From positions 2,170,001-2,234,000 of the forward strand of contig NZ_JARUBN010000001.1 in the NCBI RefSeq assembly GCF_029626265.1: DNA of 64,000 nucleotides, written 5' to 3'. The DNA is from Micromonospora sp. WMMD1102. GTDB lineage: Bacteria; Actinomycetota; Actinomycetes; Mycobacteriales; Micromonosporaceae. This document shows, piece after piece, positions 15,893-24,189 of this stretch. Under the pieces are notes generated by a model. It was not told where the DNA came from and made no database searches. It saw only the letters and a program-made list of their open reading frames with translations. The translations under genes and the position numbers were made by a program. Positions within the stretch are counted from its first letter, which is position 1, and every line of letters begins with the position of its first letter.

Positions 15893-16959
15893 CGGCCCGC
15901 CGCCGAAACGATCGACAGCTCCGACAGCGGCACCGTCAGATCGGTGCTCAGCCGGCCGCACCACAGCAGGTGGAACACCGCCGGCAGACTGGCCAGCGGG
16001 TCACCCAACCGTGTCGCGCCGTCCATCAACGGCGTCGGCTCCGCGAACATCGCCGGGGCGGCAGCGGCGACCGCCGGGCGCAGGCAGCGCGGATGCCGAT
16101 ACCCGGCCAGCCACCGCACGTTCGCCATCACCACCGGATCCGGCTCGTGCAACAGCCGATACTCCCAACCAACCTCGGCACAGGCCCGGCCGGTCGTCTC
16201 GAACGCCGCCGCGTCACGCGGGCGTACCCGCCCGGCCGGGCGGACATCGATCACCACACCGGTGCCGTCGACCAGCCGTACGAAGAAGTCCGGCGCGTGC
16301 GAGCGACGCCGGCCCGCCTGGTCCCACGACAGCCAGAACGGCTGCGACGCCATCGCCACCACCGAGGGGTCAAAGTCCAGGAGCGTCAGGTGATCCCGCT
16401 CCAACCACGACTCGAAGCCCACATGCCCGCCGATCGTGGCCGACCACCACAGGCCCGTGTTGTTGCGCTGCCCCCGGTACGCCGGGAACGACCGGACCGG
16501 CGGCACCAACTCGAACGCCACCCCGGCCACCACGCCCAGGTCCTCCCGCAGCTCCCGCCCGTCCGGGCCGACGTACCCGACCACAAACCCGGACAACGAG
16601 GCAGGCGCCGAACCCCGTAGCGCCACCAGACCGCCCAAACCCGCCCGCCTCCCCTGATCCAGAGCCGCCCAAAGGCTAGCGATGTCGGGGTACGGGCTGA
16701 CCTCCCGAGGTAGGTACGAGATCCCAGGGTCGTGGTATTGGCTCGTTCCAGAAAGTAGATGATCGTCAAATAACTGAAAGTAACGATCGACCGAGTCGGC
16801 AAAGATCCTTAGCCACATCGGCATACGCTCATCTGCCGATAGAAGAGCATCGAGGAAGCTCGGATTGATGTCAACAGTGACTGAAAGAGCCAACGTAGGT
16901 GGTAGCTCAAGCCGTTGTCCGGGAGGCCAGCCGGAGTCCGCGCGATCGCCTGGTATCAC
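15889..16959 (-). CDS. TnsA-like heteromeric transposase endonuclease subunit
   Basis: The conserved part starts near residue 125: VRSFPAYRGQRNNTGLWW, HVGFESWLERDHLTLLDFDP (Glu), SHAPDFFVRLVDGT (Asp) and VVIDVRPAGRV (an Arg where Tn7 TnsA has Lys). The family makes the 5'-strand cut that allows cut-and-paste transposition with the DDE subunit. The longest frame starts at GTG 16959 and gives 356 residues, but the first ~115 residues (including MPMWLRIFADSVDRYFQLFD) look unlike the family and are encoded by lower-GC DNA. The real start may be nearer 16640, or an unrelated segment is fused. Its stop overlaps the transposase start. Confidence 0.8.
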   Translation of the reverse strand: MIPGDRADSGWPPGQRLELPPTLALSVTVDINPSFLDALLSADERMPMWLRIFADSVDRYFQLFDDHLLSGTSQYHDPGISYLPREVSPYPDIASLWAALDQGRRAGLGGLVALRGSAPASLSGFVVGYVGPDGRELREDLGVVAGVAFELVPPVRSFPAYRGQRNNTGLWWSATIGGHVGFESWLERDHLTLLDFDPSVVAMASQPFWLSWDQAGRRRSHAPDFFVRLVDGTGVVIDVRPAGRVRPRDAAAFETTGRACAEVGWEYRLLHEPDPVVMANVRWLAGYRHPRCLRPAVAAAAPAMFAEPTPLMDGATRLGDPLASLPAVFHLLWCGRLSTDLTVPLSELSIVSAAGR

Positions 16960-17095
16960 GGGATGCAGCGGCTACGCACCCGCAGAGAACAGCGCGATGA
17001 CATCCAGGAAGCCTTTCTCGGCCTCTCACCTGCGTCGTCGCATAACGACACGTCATACCGCTCCATCAGGTCGTCGGTCCTGGCCAAGGCGCGAT

Positions 17096-17716
17096 TCACC
17101 GTCGGCTGATGGTCTGCGGCCCCGCATGGAAGAAGGCGTTGGAGGCAGGCAATGTGAGCAGGATCAACGCCACCAGGAGTGCGATCAGAGTAAGCACGAG
17201 TAATGCCGTGCTGGTCGGGTCGTACCAGCTCGGGAACCGGTCTTCGAGCATCTGCCGCAGTTCGGCATTCCGCTCGTCAGGCCAGTCCCAGTCGTCAGGA
17301 GCTCCCATGCGTATCGCGTTTCCGGCGCCGAACACGAAGGAGAGTCCAGCGTAGCAACAGGAATACAGCCCGCCGAGCACCAAGGTCACGACGCGCGCTG
17401 CAGGCTTCCCCCGTCTGATGAAGGCGGCGACAATGGCCAGGCCGACAGTGGCGATCATAGCCGCCACGCTCGTGGAGATCATGGTGTAGAGGAAGGTTTC
17501 GCTGTAGAAGATTCTGAGCTGCTCGACCGAATCATAGGAGTATGGGTTCGGAAACACTTCTTTGTAATAGCGCAAGACCGCACCCGTCGCCGGCAACACC
17601 ATGCCAACGCTGATCACCTGAAGCGCCGCGACCAGCTGGAGCAGGTGGCTGGAGATAGTGACGCTGGCCGGACATCGTTTGGACGTCGTCGCGACGAGGT
17701 GCCCCAGATCGGACAT
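17096..17716 (-). CDS. four-helix membrane protein, transposon cargo, unknown function
   Basis: A 206-residue protein with about four hydrophobic helices: LLQLVAALQVISVGMVLPAT, TMISTSVAAMIATVGLAIVA, VVTLVLGGLYSCCYAGLSFV and ALLVLTLIALLVALILLTLP. The two loops between helices 1-2 and 3-4 are Trp/Tyr/Asp-rich (YYKEVFPNPYSYDSVEQL; DDWDWPDERNAELRQMLEDR) and probably face outward. ATG 17716 has a strong AGGAGG 8 nt upstream. It lies inside the transposon ends, 136 bp upstream of the tnsA-like frame, with lower GC than the host genes, so it is the only clear cargo. I recognise no family. Confidence 0.75.
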   Translation of the reverse strand: MSDLGHLVATTSKRCPASVTISSHLLQLVAALQVISVGMVLPATGAVLRYYKEVFPNPYSYDSVEQLRIFYSETFLYTMISTSVAAMIATVGLAIVAAFIRRGKPAARVVTLVLGGLYSCCYAGLSFVFGAGNAIRMGAPDDWDWPDERNAELRQMLEDRFPSWYDPTSTALLVLTLIALLVALILLTLPASNAFFHAGPQTISRR

Positions 17717-18112
17717 TGCTTCGCCCCTCCTCAGGTCTGGAGCAGGGTATCGGACAGACGGAGGCCGCTGTCACCTCCATGTGCTTTTGATGACGGCGTC
17801 GTCGGCCCGAACGTGTCCGCGGTGCTGACAACGCGGCGGCCCGGGCGGAACGGCGTCGGTCAGCCGAAGCGAGTCGCGTTATCGGTGACCAGGCAGCTCG
17901 AACAGACGCGGCGTTCACCATGATGGCGTGCACTGATCTGCCGCGGTGAGCGCGCACCCAGCCTGCGTGTCCTTCATTACTCAGTGTTACGTCCGTGGCG
18001 GCTCAACCCGGACCTGACCTACCCATCAGTTCTGGAGATGGCGTACCGATCTCGGTACTTCAGCCTGTACCCCGACAAGCGACGACCCGGACCGCGGCAC
18101 GCAGCCGGGTTC

Positions 18113-18187
18113 GGATCAAGTTCCGAAGAACGGATCAGGTACGGATCAGATCCAGTGAGAACGGATCAACTTCGCTGAGAACCCACA
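18113..18187 (-). repeat. right transposon end with TnsB-like binding sites
   Basis: Read leftward from the terminus, R1 is TTCTCAGCGAAGTTGATCC (18181-18163), R2 TTCTCACTGGATCTGATCC (18161-18143) and R3 a degenerate TTCTTCGGAACTTGATCC (18130-18113), with a half-site GGATCA at 18132-18137. The terminus ...CCCACA ends at 18187. Between 17717 and 18112 I see no gene. Confidence 0.8.
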
Positions 18188-18213
18188 GATTCCTCGGTGC
18201 TCGCGACGAATGA

Positions 18214-18258
18214 TGTCAACTCGGGTTGACAGTTGGGCTCTGTCAACCTATGTTGACG
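18214..18258 (+). promoter_or_regulatory. tandem palindromic operators over a leaderless promoter
   Basis: Two copies of TGTCAAC-N4-GTTGACR occur at 18214-18231 and 18241-18258, centred 27 bp apart. The right arm of the first supplies -35 TTGACA (18226-18231); 17 nt later the second holds -10 TATGTT (18249-18254). The ATG at 18261 is at the expected transcription start. Protein bound at either site would cover the promoter. Confidence 0.75.
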
Positions 18259-18260
18259 AC

Positions 18261-18497
18261 ATGAGTCAGGCAACGGATCTGGCGGCGGCGGCCGGCAGCA
18301 CCGACCCACGGGTCGGGCTGCGTGCGGTGGTGGCCCTGCGCCGGCTGTTGGAGCGCCTGGAGGTCGTCCAGGTCGACAACGCCCGGCGGCAGGGCTGGTC
18401 CTGGCAGGAGATCGCCGACGCGCTGGAAGTCAGCAGGCAGGGAGTACACAAGAAGCACGCCGGCCGGGCGTCGGCGCGTACCCAGGGAGGGGCATGA
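18261..18497 (+). CDS. small helix-turn-helix protein
   Basis: A 78-residue protein that is mostly one HTH: VALRRLLERLEVVQVDNARR, then QGWSWQEIADALEVSRQGVH and KKHAGR. The WxEIAxxLGVSRQxVHKKH pattern is common in short actinobacterial regulators paired with Clp-N-domain proteins. ATG 18261 coincides with the predicted transcription start, so translation is probably leaderless; an in-frame ATG at 18210 would lie upstream of the promoter. Its stop overlaps the next start (ATGATGA region). It probably binds the tandem palindromes in its own promoter. Confidence 0.82.
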   Translation: MSQATDLAAAAGSTDPRVGLRAVVALRRLLERLEVVQVDNARRQGWSWQEIADALEVSRQGVHKKHAGRASARTQGGA

Positions 18498-19078
18498 TGT
18501 TCGAGCGGTTCACGGTGCAGGCCCGGGACGTGGTCCGGGGGGCCGTGCTGGCGCGGGAGCGGCTGGAGCACCGCAACGTCGGCACCGAGCACCTGCTGCT
18601 CGCCCTCCTCGACGAGCAGCGCAGTTCCGTCGCCGGACTGCTGCACCGGGCCGGCCTGGACACCACCCGGGTGACCGAGGCGATCGACCGGAGGATCGAC
18701 CGGGACACCGAGGAGTTCGGCGAGCGCGACGCCGAGGCGCTGCGCGCGATCGGCATCGACCTGGCGGCGGTCCGGGCCAGGCTGGAGGAGTCGTTCGGCG
18801 AGGGCGCCCTGGAGGCACCCCCGTCCCCTTCGGCCCGACGCAGGCTCTTCGGCGGCTGGGAGTTCTCCGGCCGGTTCTCGCCCCGGGCCAGGAAGGTGCT
18901 GGAGCTGGCCCTGCGCGAGGCGATCCAGCTCCGGCACCGGGAGATCGGTGCCGAGCACATCCTGCTCGGGCTGCTCCGGGAGGGGAACGGCCTGGCCGCC
19001 CTGCTGCTCGCCGAGGCCGGCCTCGACCCCGCCGAGCTTCGCCGCAGCACCCTGGACACCTTCCGCAAGGCCGCCTGA
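18494..19078 (+). CDS. Clp N-terminal (Clp_N) domain protein without ATPase domains
   Basis: A 194-residue protein containing two Clp_N repeats: FERFTVQARDVVRGAVLARE with EHRNVGTEHLLLALLDEQ, and FSPRARKVLELALREAIQL with HREIGAEHILLGLLREG. Clp_N domains in ClpA/ClpC bind adaptors and substrates; here no AAA+ modules follow. A linker of about 60 residues joins the repeats. It may act as an adaptor, a decoy, or the ligand-sensing partner of the coupled HTH protein. Start is ATG 18494 or 18497, overlapping the HTH gene. Confidence 0.85.
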   Translation: MMFERFTVQARDVVRGAVLARERLEHRNVGTEHLLLALLDEQRSSVAGLLHRAGLDTTRVTEAIDRRIDRDTEEFGERDAEALRAIGIDLAAVRARLEESFGEGALEAPPSPSARRRLFGGWEFSGRFSPRARKVLELALREAIQLRHREIGAEHILLGLLREGNGLAALLLAEAGLDPAELRRSTLDTFRKAA

Positions 19079-19183
19079 CCGGCGCCGGCCGGCCGGACCG
19101 ACCGTCGAAACCTGCCCGGCGTGCGGAAAACGTCACGCCCGTCCGGGTCGCTCCGCGCGGCAAGCTGCTGCACACTGGCGGCC

Positions 19184-20218
19184 GTGAAGGCGGACGAGCA
19201 GAGCACGGACGACGCGCCGGCCGGTTCCCGGACGGCGGGTCCCCGGTCCGGCGGTCCGGCCGGCCCCCGGTCGGCGGTGGTGGTCAACCCGGTCAAGCAG
19301 GACGATCTCGACGGGCTGCGCCGGACCGTCACCGAGACACTAACCGCCGCCGGCTGGCCGGAACCGGACTGGTACGCCACCACGGTCGACGACCCCGGCC
19401 AGGGGCAGGCCCGGCAGGCGATCGAGGCCGGCGCCGAGGTGGTCTTCGTCTGCGGCGGCGACGGCACCGTGATGTCCTGCGTCGGTGCCCTGGTCGACAC
19501 CGACGTGGCGATGGCGATCCTGCCGTCGGGCACCGGCAACCTGCTCGCCGCCAACCTCGGGATCTCGAACGACCTGGCCGCCGGCCTGGAGGTGGCGATC
19601 GAACAGGGCCGGCGGCGGATCGACGTCGGCTCCTGCGGCGACCAGTACTTCACCGTGATGGCCGGGATGGGCTTCGACGCCAAGATGCTCGAAGCCACCT
19701 CCGAGACCACCAAGGCCCGGGTCGGCTGGCCGGCGTACGTGATGGGGGCGCTGCGGCACCTGCGGGACCGGCCGATGCGGGTGTCGATCAGGATCGACGA
19801 CCAGCCGCCCCGGCGGCGCCGGGCCCGGACGGTCCTGGTCGCCAACGTCGGGCGGTTGCAGGGCGGGGTACGCCTGCTCGCCGACGCCGAGCCGGACGAC
19901 GGCTTCCTGGACGTGGCGGTGCTGACCCCCCGGACCCTGAACCACTGGCTCTCGCTCGGTTGGGCGGTGCTGCGGCGACGCCACCGGGTGCCCGGGATGG
20001 AGGTGCTGCGGGGCCGCCGGGTCAGCATCACCAGCAACCGCGCCCAGCCGCGCGAACTCGACGGGGACGTCATCCCCGCCGGCCGCTCCCTGAAGGTGTC
20101 GGTACGCCCCGACGCGCTCTGGCTCTGCGTGCCGAAGCCGGAGAGCGAGCCGGACCTGTCCAAGGACGCCGACGCGGTCGCCGAGCGGGGTGAGCGGCGG
20201 GTGGAGGAGGCGCGGTGA
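19184..20218 (+). CDS. diacylglycerol/lipid kinase-family protein
   Basis: A 344-residue DAGK_cat protein. Motifs include SAVVVNPVKQDDLDGLRRTV, EVVFVCGGDGTVMSCVGAL (the GGDGT nucleotide loop), MAILPSGTGNLLAANLGI, and a late DGDVIPAGRSLKVSVRPDAL. The family phosphorylates diacylglycerol or related lipids at the inner membrane face. GTG 19184 is chosen as the last start before the Ala/Gly-rich leader and the domain. Its stop overlaps the YihY gene (GTGA). Confidence 0.88.
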   Translation: MKADEQSTDDAPAGSRTAGPRSGGPAGPRSAVVVNPVKQDDLDGLRRTVTETLTAAGWPEPDWYATTVDDPGQGQARQAIEAGAEVVFVCGGDGTVMSCVGALVDTDVAMAILPSGTGNLLAANLGISNDLAAGLEVAIEQGRRRIDVGSCGDQYFTVMAGMGFDAKMLEATSETTKARVGWPAYVMGALRHLRDRPMRVSIRIDDQPPRRRRARTVLVANVGRLQGGVRLLADAEPDDGFLDVAVLTPRTLNHWLSLGWAVLRRRHRVPGMEVLRGRRVSITSNRAQPRELDGDVIPAGRSLKVSVRPDALWLCVPKPESEPDLSKDADAVAERGERRVEEAR

Positions 20219-21462
20219 GCAGCACCCGGCTGGTACCCGAGACCCGGTGCATGCCGGACGACGAGCTCTCCGCCGACGACGCCTGGCACACCCTGCGCCG
20301 GCACGGTGGCTGGCACCTGGTCCGGGACGCCTTCATCCGGTTCCGGTACGGCGACGCGTTCAGCCACGCCCGCGCCCTGGCCCTGCAACTCTGTCTCGCC
20401 GTGGTGCCGTTCATGATCGCGCTGGCCGGTCTGATCAGCGACCTGGGCGCGAACGAGGGCGGCCTGGTCGTCGCCGACACGGTGATCGCGTTGACGCCGG
20501 GCGCCAGCGACCAGATGGTCAAGGAGCTGCTCGTCGACACGGAGCAGACCGAGGACGCCGGTGAGCTGGCCCTGGCCCTGGGCCTGCTCACCGGCCTGTT
20601 CGCGCTGACCACCACGATGGCCCAGGTGGAGCGCGGGGCGAACCGGATCTACGGGGTGGAACGGGACCGGCCGGCGCTGTGGAAGTACTTCCGGGCCGCC
20701 GTCCTGGCGCTCACCGCCGGGGCGCCCGCGCTGGCCGGTTTCTTCATCCTGGTCGGCGGCGGCGAACTGGGCCGCTCGATGGAGCGGCACTACGACTGGT
20801 GGGGGCCGTCGGTCGGCCTCGCCTGGGACATCCTGCGCTGGCCGTTGAGCCTCGGGCTGACCGTCTTCGCGGTGGCGGTGCTGTTCCGGCACGCGCCCCG
20901 GCGCCGGCAGCCGGGACTGTCCTGGCTGCTCTTCGGCGCCGGGTTCAGCATCGTGCTGTGGTGGCTGGCCAGTGTGCTGCTTGCCGGGTACGTGTCCTAC
21001 AGCGACGCCTTCGGCGCCACCTACGGTGCGCTGACCGGGATGATGGCGCTGCTGCTCTGGGCCAACCTGACCGGGATCGCGCTCTTCGGCGGGCTGGCCT
21101 TCGCCGCCCAGTTGGAGGCGCTGCGCATCGGCGAGCACGAGCCGGCCGAACCGGACCACTGGGAGCCCGACCGGACCGACCCCCGGCAGCTGAACATCAT
21201 GGACATCGACCCGGCGATGACCCTCGGTCCGGGCGTACCCGGCCCGCGCAGCGGCGAGAACCGGGCCGGTGCGGGGCCGACCACTGCCGAGCGGGCCGTC
21301 CGCGACCCGGCCGCTCCCGACACCCCGGCCGCTCCCGACACCCCGGCCACCGCCGACACCCCGTCCGCTGCCGACATCCCGGTCGCCGACGAGGAGCGGG
21401 CCGTCGCCGCCGGGCCGGTCGCCGACGTCCGCGCCTCGGGCGCGGAGCCGCGCGAGCGCTGA
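20215..21462 (+). CDS. YihY/BrkB-family inner-membrane protein
   Basis: A 415-residue polytopic membrane protein. RYGDAFSHARALALQLCLAV is the family entry motif before helix 1, followed by about six hydrophobic segments, including TGLFALTTTMAQVERGANRI, AGAPALAGFFILVGGG and SDAFGATYGALTGMMALLLW (the most conserved block). The C-terminal ~110 residues are hydrophilic with a PDTPA-type repeat and are likely cytoplasmic and disordered. Function is unknown; it is not RNase BN. It is coupled to the lipid kinase gene by a GTGA overlap and precedes a PAP2 gene, suggesting an envelope-lipid operon. Confidence 0.88.
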   Translation: MSSTRLVPETRCMPDDELSADDAWHTLRRHGGWHLVRDAFIRFRYGDAFSHARALALQLCLAVVPFMIALAGLISDLGANEGGLVVADTVIALTPGASDQMVKELLVDTEQTEDAGELALALGLLTGLFALTTTMAQVERGANRIYGVERDRPALWKYFRAAVLALTAGAPALAGFFILVGGGELGRSMERHYDWWGPSVGLAWDILRWPLSLGLTVFAVAVLFRHAPRRRQPGLSWLLFGAGFSIVLWWLASVLLAGYVSYSDAFGATYGALTGMMALLLWANLTGIALFGGLAFAAQLEALRIGEHEPAEPDHWEPDRTDPRQLNIMDIDPAMTLGPGVPGPRSGENRAGAGPTTAERAVRDPAAPDTPAAPDTPATADTPSAADIPVADEERAVAAGPVADVRASGAEPRER

Positions 21463-21523
21463 CGGGTGTACGCCGGCCGCGTGCCGGGTACCGGGCAGGC
21501 CAGGATCGAGAAGGGAGCCTGGC

Positions 21524-23125
21524 GTGGCCACCGTGAGCGAAGTGTTGCGGCGACCTCTCGGGCATTTTGCCGAACGGAGCCTGGCCGGATGGGCGCTGGT
21601 CGCCGGTACCGGAGCCGGGTTCGGAATCCTCCTACTGCTGGTCCGGGTGCACTGGAGCCCGCTGCACCGGGCCGACCACGAGACGGCGGCCTGGTTCAAC
21701 GAGCTGGTCTCGGCCAACGGCGGCCTGGTCACCGTACTGGAGGCGATCTCCTCGCTGGGCGGCCGACCGATCATGATCTGGCTGGTCACCATCGCGGTGC
21801 TGGGCCTGCTGATCCGCCGGCAGGGCCGGCTGGCCGTCTATCTGATCGTCACCGGTCTCGGCGCCCTGGTGCTCGACCCGTCGATGAAGGAACTGGTGGG
21901 CCGGCTCCGGCCGGTGGTCGACATCCCGGTGGCCTCGGCGCCGGGCAACAGCTTCCCCAGTGGGCACGCCCTCGGGTCGATCGTCGCCTACGGCGCCCTG
22001 CTGCTGGTCTTCCTGCCGGCGATGCGGCCCCGGTGGCGCAAGCTGGCGATCGGATTCGTGATCGCCCTGGTGGTGGCGGTCGGGGTGACCCGGATCGCGC
22101 TCGGCGTGCACTACCTGACCGACGTACTCGCCGGCTGGCTGCTCGGCCTCGCCTGGCTCGGCGTCACCGCGTACGCCTTCCGGCTGTGGCGGCGCGAGCG
22201 GGGCCGCCCGGTCCGACCGCTCGGCGAGGGGCTGGAGCCGGAGGCGGGTCGGGAGATCACCCCGGCCCCGGCCGAGGACCACGTGCTGGCACATCCCCGG
22301 GCGGCCGTCGCCGAGGTACTCACCGGCTGGGTACTCGTCTTCGGCGCGTTGTACGGCTTCGGCATGCTGGTCAGCTATCACCTCGGCGGGACCTTCGTCG
22401 AGACCCTCGACCGGGAGGTGCCGGCCTGGTTCGCCGAGCACCGCACCGAGACCCTCAACCAGTTCAGCTACCTGGCCAGCAAGGCCGGCGACACGCACGC
22501 CATCCTGCTCGTCTCGCTGGTCTTCTGCCCGCTGGTGCTGGCCTGGTGGCGGCGCTGGCGGCCGGTGCTCTTCCTCGCGCTGACGATGTTCGGCGAACTG
22601 ACCCTCTTCCTCGCCACCGCCCGCGCGGTGGACCGGCCCCGCCCGCCGGTCGAGCACCTGGACGGCCAGCTGCCGACCGCATCCTTCCCGTCCGGGCACA
22701 TCGCGGCGACGATGTGCCTGTGGGTGGCGATCGCCCTGCTGGTGATGCCGCGCACCGACCGCTGGTGGCGCTGGCTGACCGTACTGGCCGCGGTCGTCAT
22801 GCCGCTGCTGGTGGCCACCTCCCGGATGTACCGGGGAATGCACCACCCGAGCGACTTCGCCGGTGCGATGCTGCTCACCACGCTCTGGATCGGCCTACTC
22901 TGGCTCGTGGTACGCCCCAACGAGGACCTCTCCGGTGGCGGCCGGGCGGAACGGGGCGCTGCCGGGCGGGACGAGCGGCGCCGGGACGGTGGCGAGGCGG
23001 AACCGGCGGGGTCGGACAGCGCGGACGGCGGTGCGCGGACGGCGGAGCAGCAGAAGGTGCCGAGCACGCCGGCAGGGCTGTCGAGTCTCGACGACGAACT
23101 GGCCCGGGCGGCCCGGCCGGACTGA
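21524..23125 (+). CDS. membrane phosphatase with two PAP2 domains
   Basis: A 533-residue membrane protein with two complete PAP2 signatures: KELVGRLRP / SFPSGHALGS / RIALGVHYLTDVLAG, and RAVDRPRPPV / SFPSGHIAATM / SRMYRGMHHPSDFAGA. Each is in a bundle of about five to six helices. PAP2 enzymes dephosphorylate lipid phosphates such as undecaprenyl pyrophosphate or phosphatidate through the conserved His/Arg residues, all of which are present in both domains. The C-terminal ~75 residues are charged and disordered. GTG 21524 has GGGAG 7 nt upstream. It follows the lipid kinase and YihY genes. Confidence 0.9.
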   Translation: MATVSEVLRRPLGHFAERSLAGWALVAGTGAGFGILLLLVRVHWSPLHRADHETAAWFNELVSANGGLVTVLEAISSLGGRPIMIWLVTIAVLGLLIRRQGRLAVYLIVTGLGALVLDPSMKELVGRLRPVVDIPVASAPGNSFPSGHALGSIVAYGALLLVFLPAMRPRWRKLAIGFVIALVVAVGVTRIALGVHYLTDVLAGWLLGLAWLGVTAYAFRLWRRERGRPVRPLGEGLEPEAGREITPAPAEDHVLAHPRAAVAEVLTGWVLVFGALYGFGMLVSYHLGGTFVETLDREVPAWFAEHRTETLNQFSYLASKAGDTHAILLVSLVFCPLVLAWWRRWRPVLFLALTMFGELTLFLATARAVDRPRPPVEHLDGQLPTASFPSGHIAATMCLWVAIALLVMPRTDRWWRWLTVLAAVVMPLLVATSRMYRGMHHPSDFAGAMLLTTLWIGLLWLVVRPNEDLSGGGRAERGAAGRDERRRDGGEAEPAGSDSADGGARTAEQQKVPSTPAGLSSLDDELARAARPD

Positions 23126-23228
23126 CCAGGCGCACGCCGCCGGCGGGTGGGCCGAGACCAGGCGTACGTATGCCTGCCGGCGGGTGGGCCGAGACCGGGC
23201 ACACGCCCGCCGGCCGGTGGGATGGACG
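23124..23228 (+). repeat. three imperfect ~32-37 bp direct repeats
   Basis: Three units beginning GACCRGGC (23124, 23156, 23193) share GCCGGCGGGTGGGCCGA-like cores. They lie between the PAP2 stop and the EEP gene start and encode nothing recognisable. Confidence 0.6.
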
Positions 23229-23252
23229 GGACCGGACGGGGTGGGGTGCCGG

Positions 23253-24158
23253 GTGCGGGCGATGACGTACAACATCAAGAATGGTGGGCTGGACGGCGGC
23301 GACCGGAGCCGGCTGGACCGGATACTCCAGGTGGTCGCCGAACAGCGGCCGGACGTGCTGGCGTTGCAGGAGCTTCGCGGGCTGCGCCGGGACCGCCGGC
23401 GGCTCGACGCGGTCGCCCGGCGGCTGGGGATGCGGGCGTACCTGACCGGCGGCTGGTTCGGGCAGCCGGTGGCCGTACTCGTCCGCCGGCCGGTCGAGCC
23501 GCTCCGGGTGGTGCCGGTGCGCCGCCCGTTCCACCACGGGGCACAGCGGATCGTGCTGGCCACCGAACGGGGGCCGCTGACCGTGCTCGGCACACACCTG
23601 CACCCGTACTCCGGGCGGCGCCGGCTGCGCGAGGCCGGCTGGCTGGTCGGCGCGGCCGGCGGGATCCGGCGCGGCCGACTGGGAAGGCGGAACCGCGACC
23701 GACCGCGGACGCGGAACCGCGGCCGGCCGGAGACGCGGGACGGCGGCCGGCCGGACCGCGGGCCGCTGCCGGAGCGGCTGGTCCTGCTGATGGGCGACCT
23801 GAACACGCTCGATCCGGACGGCCGGCACGACGAGCGGATCGGCCGGCTGCCACCCGAGTACCGGGGACGGCACCTGATGCCGGACGGGGTGACCGTGGAC
23901 ACCCGAGCGGTCGCCGCGCTCTACCGGGCGGGTTTCGTGGACCTCTTCGCCGCGACGGACCCCGGCACGGAGCCGCCGGACACCGTGCCGACCAGCGCCG
24001 GTGGCGGGGCCGAATTCACCGGGATGCGACTGGACTACCTGCTCGGCACGCCGCCGCTCGCCCGGGTGGCCCAGCCGCCCCGGGTGGTGACCGGCGGAGC
24101 GGCCGAGTCCGCCTCCGACCACTACCCGCTGGTCCTCGACCTCGACCTCGACCTGTGA
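23253..24158 (+). CDS. endonuclease/exonuclease/phosphatase (EEP)-family protein
   Basis: A 301-residue EEP-fold hydrolase. VRAMTYNIKNGG opens the domain (Asn), followed by RPDVLALQELRG (metal-binding Glu), LTVLGTHLHPYSG, VLLMGDLNTLDPD (GDxN) and ASDHYPLVLDL (SDH catalytic His) at the end. Members cleave phosphodiesters in nucleic acids, phospholipids or inositol phosphates; the substrate is open. A basic Arg-rich insertion of about 35 residues near the middle looks like repeat expansion. GTG 23253 is preferred; ATG 23262 (MTYNIKNGG) also possible. Confidence 0.83.
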   Translation: MRAMTYNIKNGGLDGGDRSRLDRILQVVAEQRPDVLALQELRGLRRDRRRLDAVARRLGMRAYLTGGWFGQPVAVLVRRPVEPLRVVPVRRPFHHGAQRIVLATERGPLTVLGTHLHPYSGRRRLREAGWLVGAAGGIRRGRLGRRNRDRPRTRNRGRPETRDGGRPDRGPLPERLVLLMGDLNTLDPDGRHDERIGRLPPEYRGRHLMPDGVTVDTRAVAALYRAGFVDLFAATDPGTEPPDTVPTSAGGGAEFTGMRLDYLLGTPPLARVAQPPRVVTGGAAESASDHYPLVLDLDLDL

Positions 24159-24189
24159 CTGTGCTGACCGGGCGGGACGGCGGGACGGT

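Larger units (their letters stand above)
11629..18187 (-). mobile_element. Tn7-like transposon (TnsA-, TnsB-, TnsC- and TniQ-like genes)
   Basis: The element is about 6.56 kb. Left terminus TGTGGGTTCTCAGC (11629) and right terminus GCTGAGAACCCACA (ends 18187) form imperfect inverted repeats with the TGT...ACA ends typical of Tn7/Mu-type elements. Both ends carry further copies of a 19-bp site, TTCTCA-N7-TGATCC, in arrays as TnsB uses. Inside, a leftward operon encodes a membrane protein, TnsA-like endonuclease, DDE transposase, AAA+ protein and TniQ with 2-4 bp overlaps or gaps. The element lies in the 3' end of a merR gene. The flanks (ATCCC left, GATTC right) are not an exact 5-bp duplication. 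No cas genes, TnsE or integron are present. Confidence 0.88.

Noticed and set aside
11629..18187. CRISPR-associated transposon (CAST)
   Set aside because: TniQ and TnsC-like proteins are present, but there is no cas gene, no CRISPR array and no spacer-like DNA in the element.
11624..18192. Exact 5-bp target-site duplication
   Set aside because: The flanks are ATCCC and GATTC; only a shifted reading (GATCC/GATTC) gives 4 of 5 matches, so I do not claim a duplication.
18430..21792. A 1120-codon leftward open frame
   Set aside because: It lies antisense to the Clp-N, lipid kinase and YihY genes; composition is Arg/Ser/Pro-rich and no family appears.
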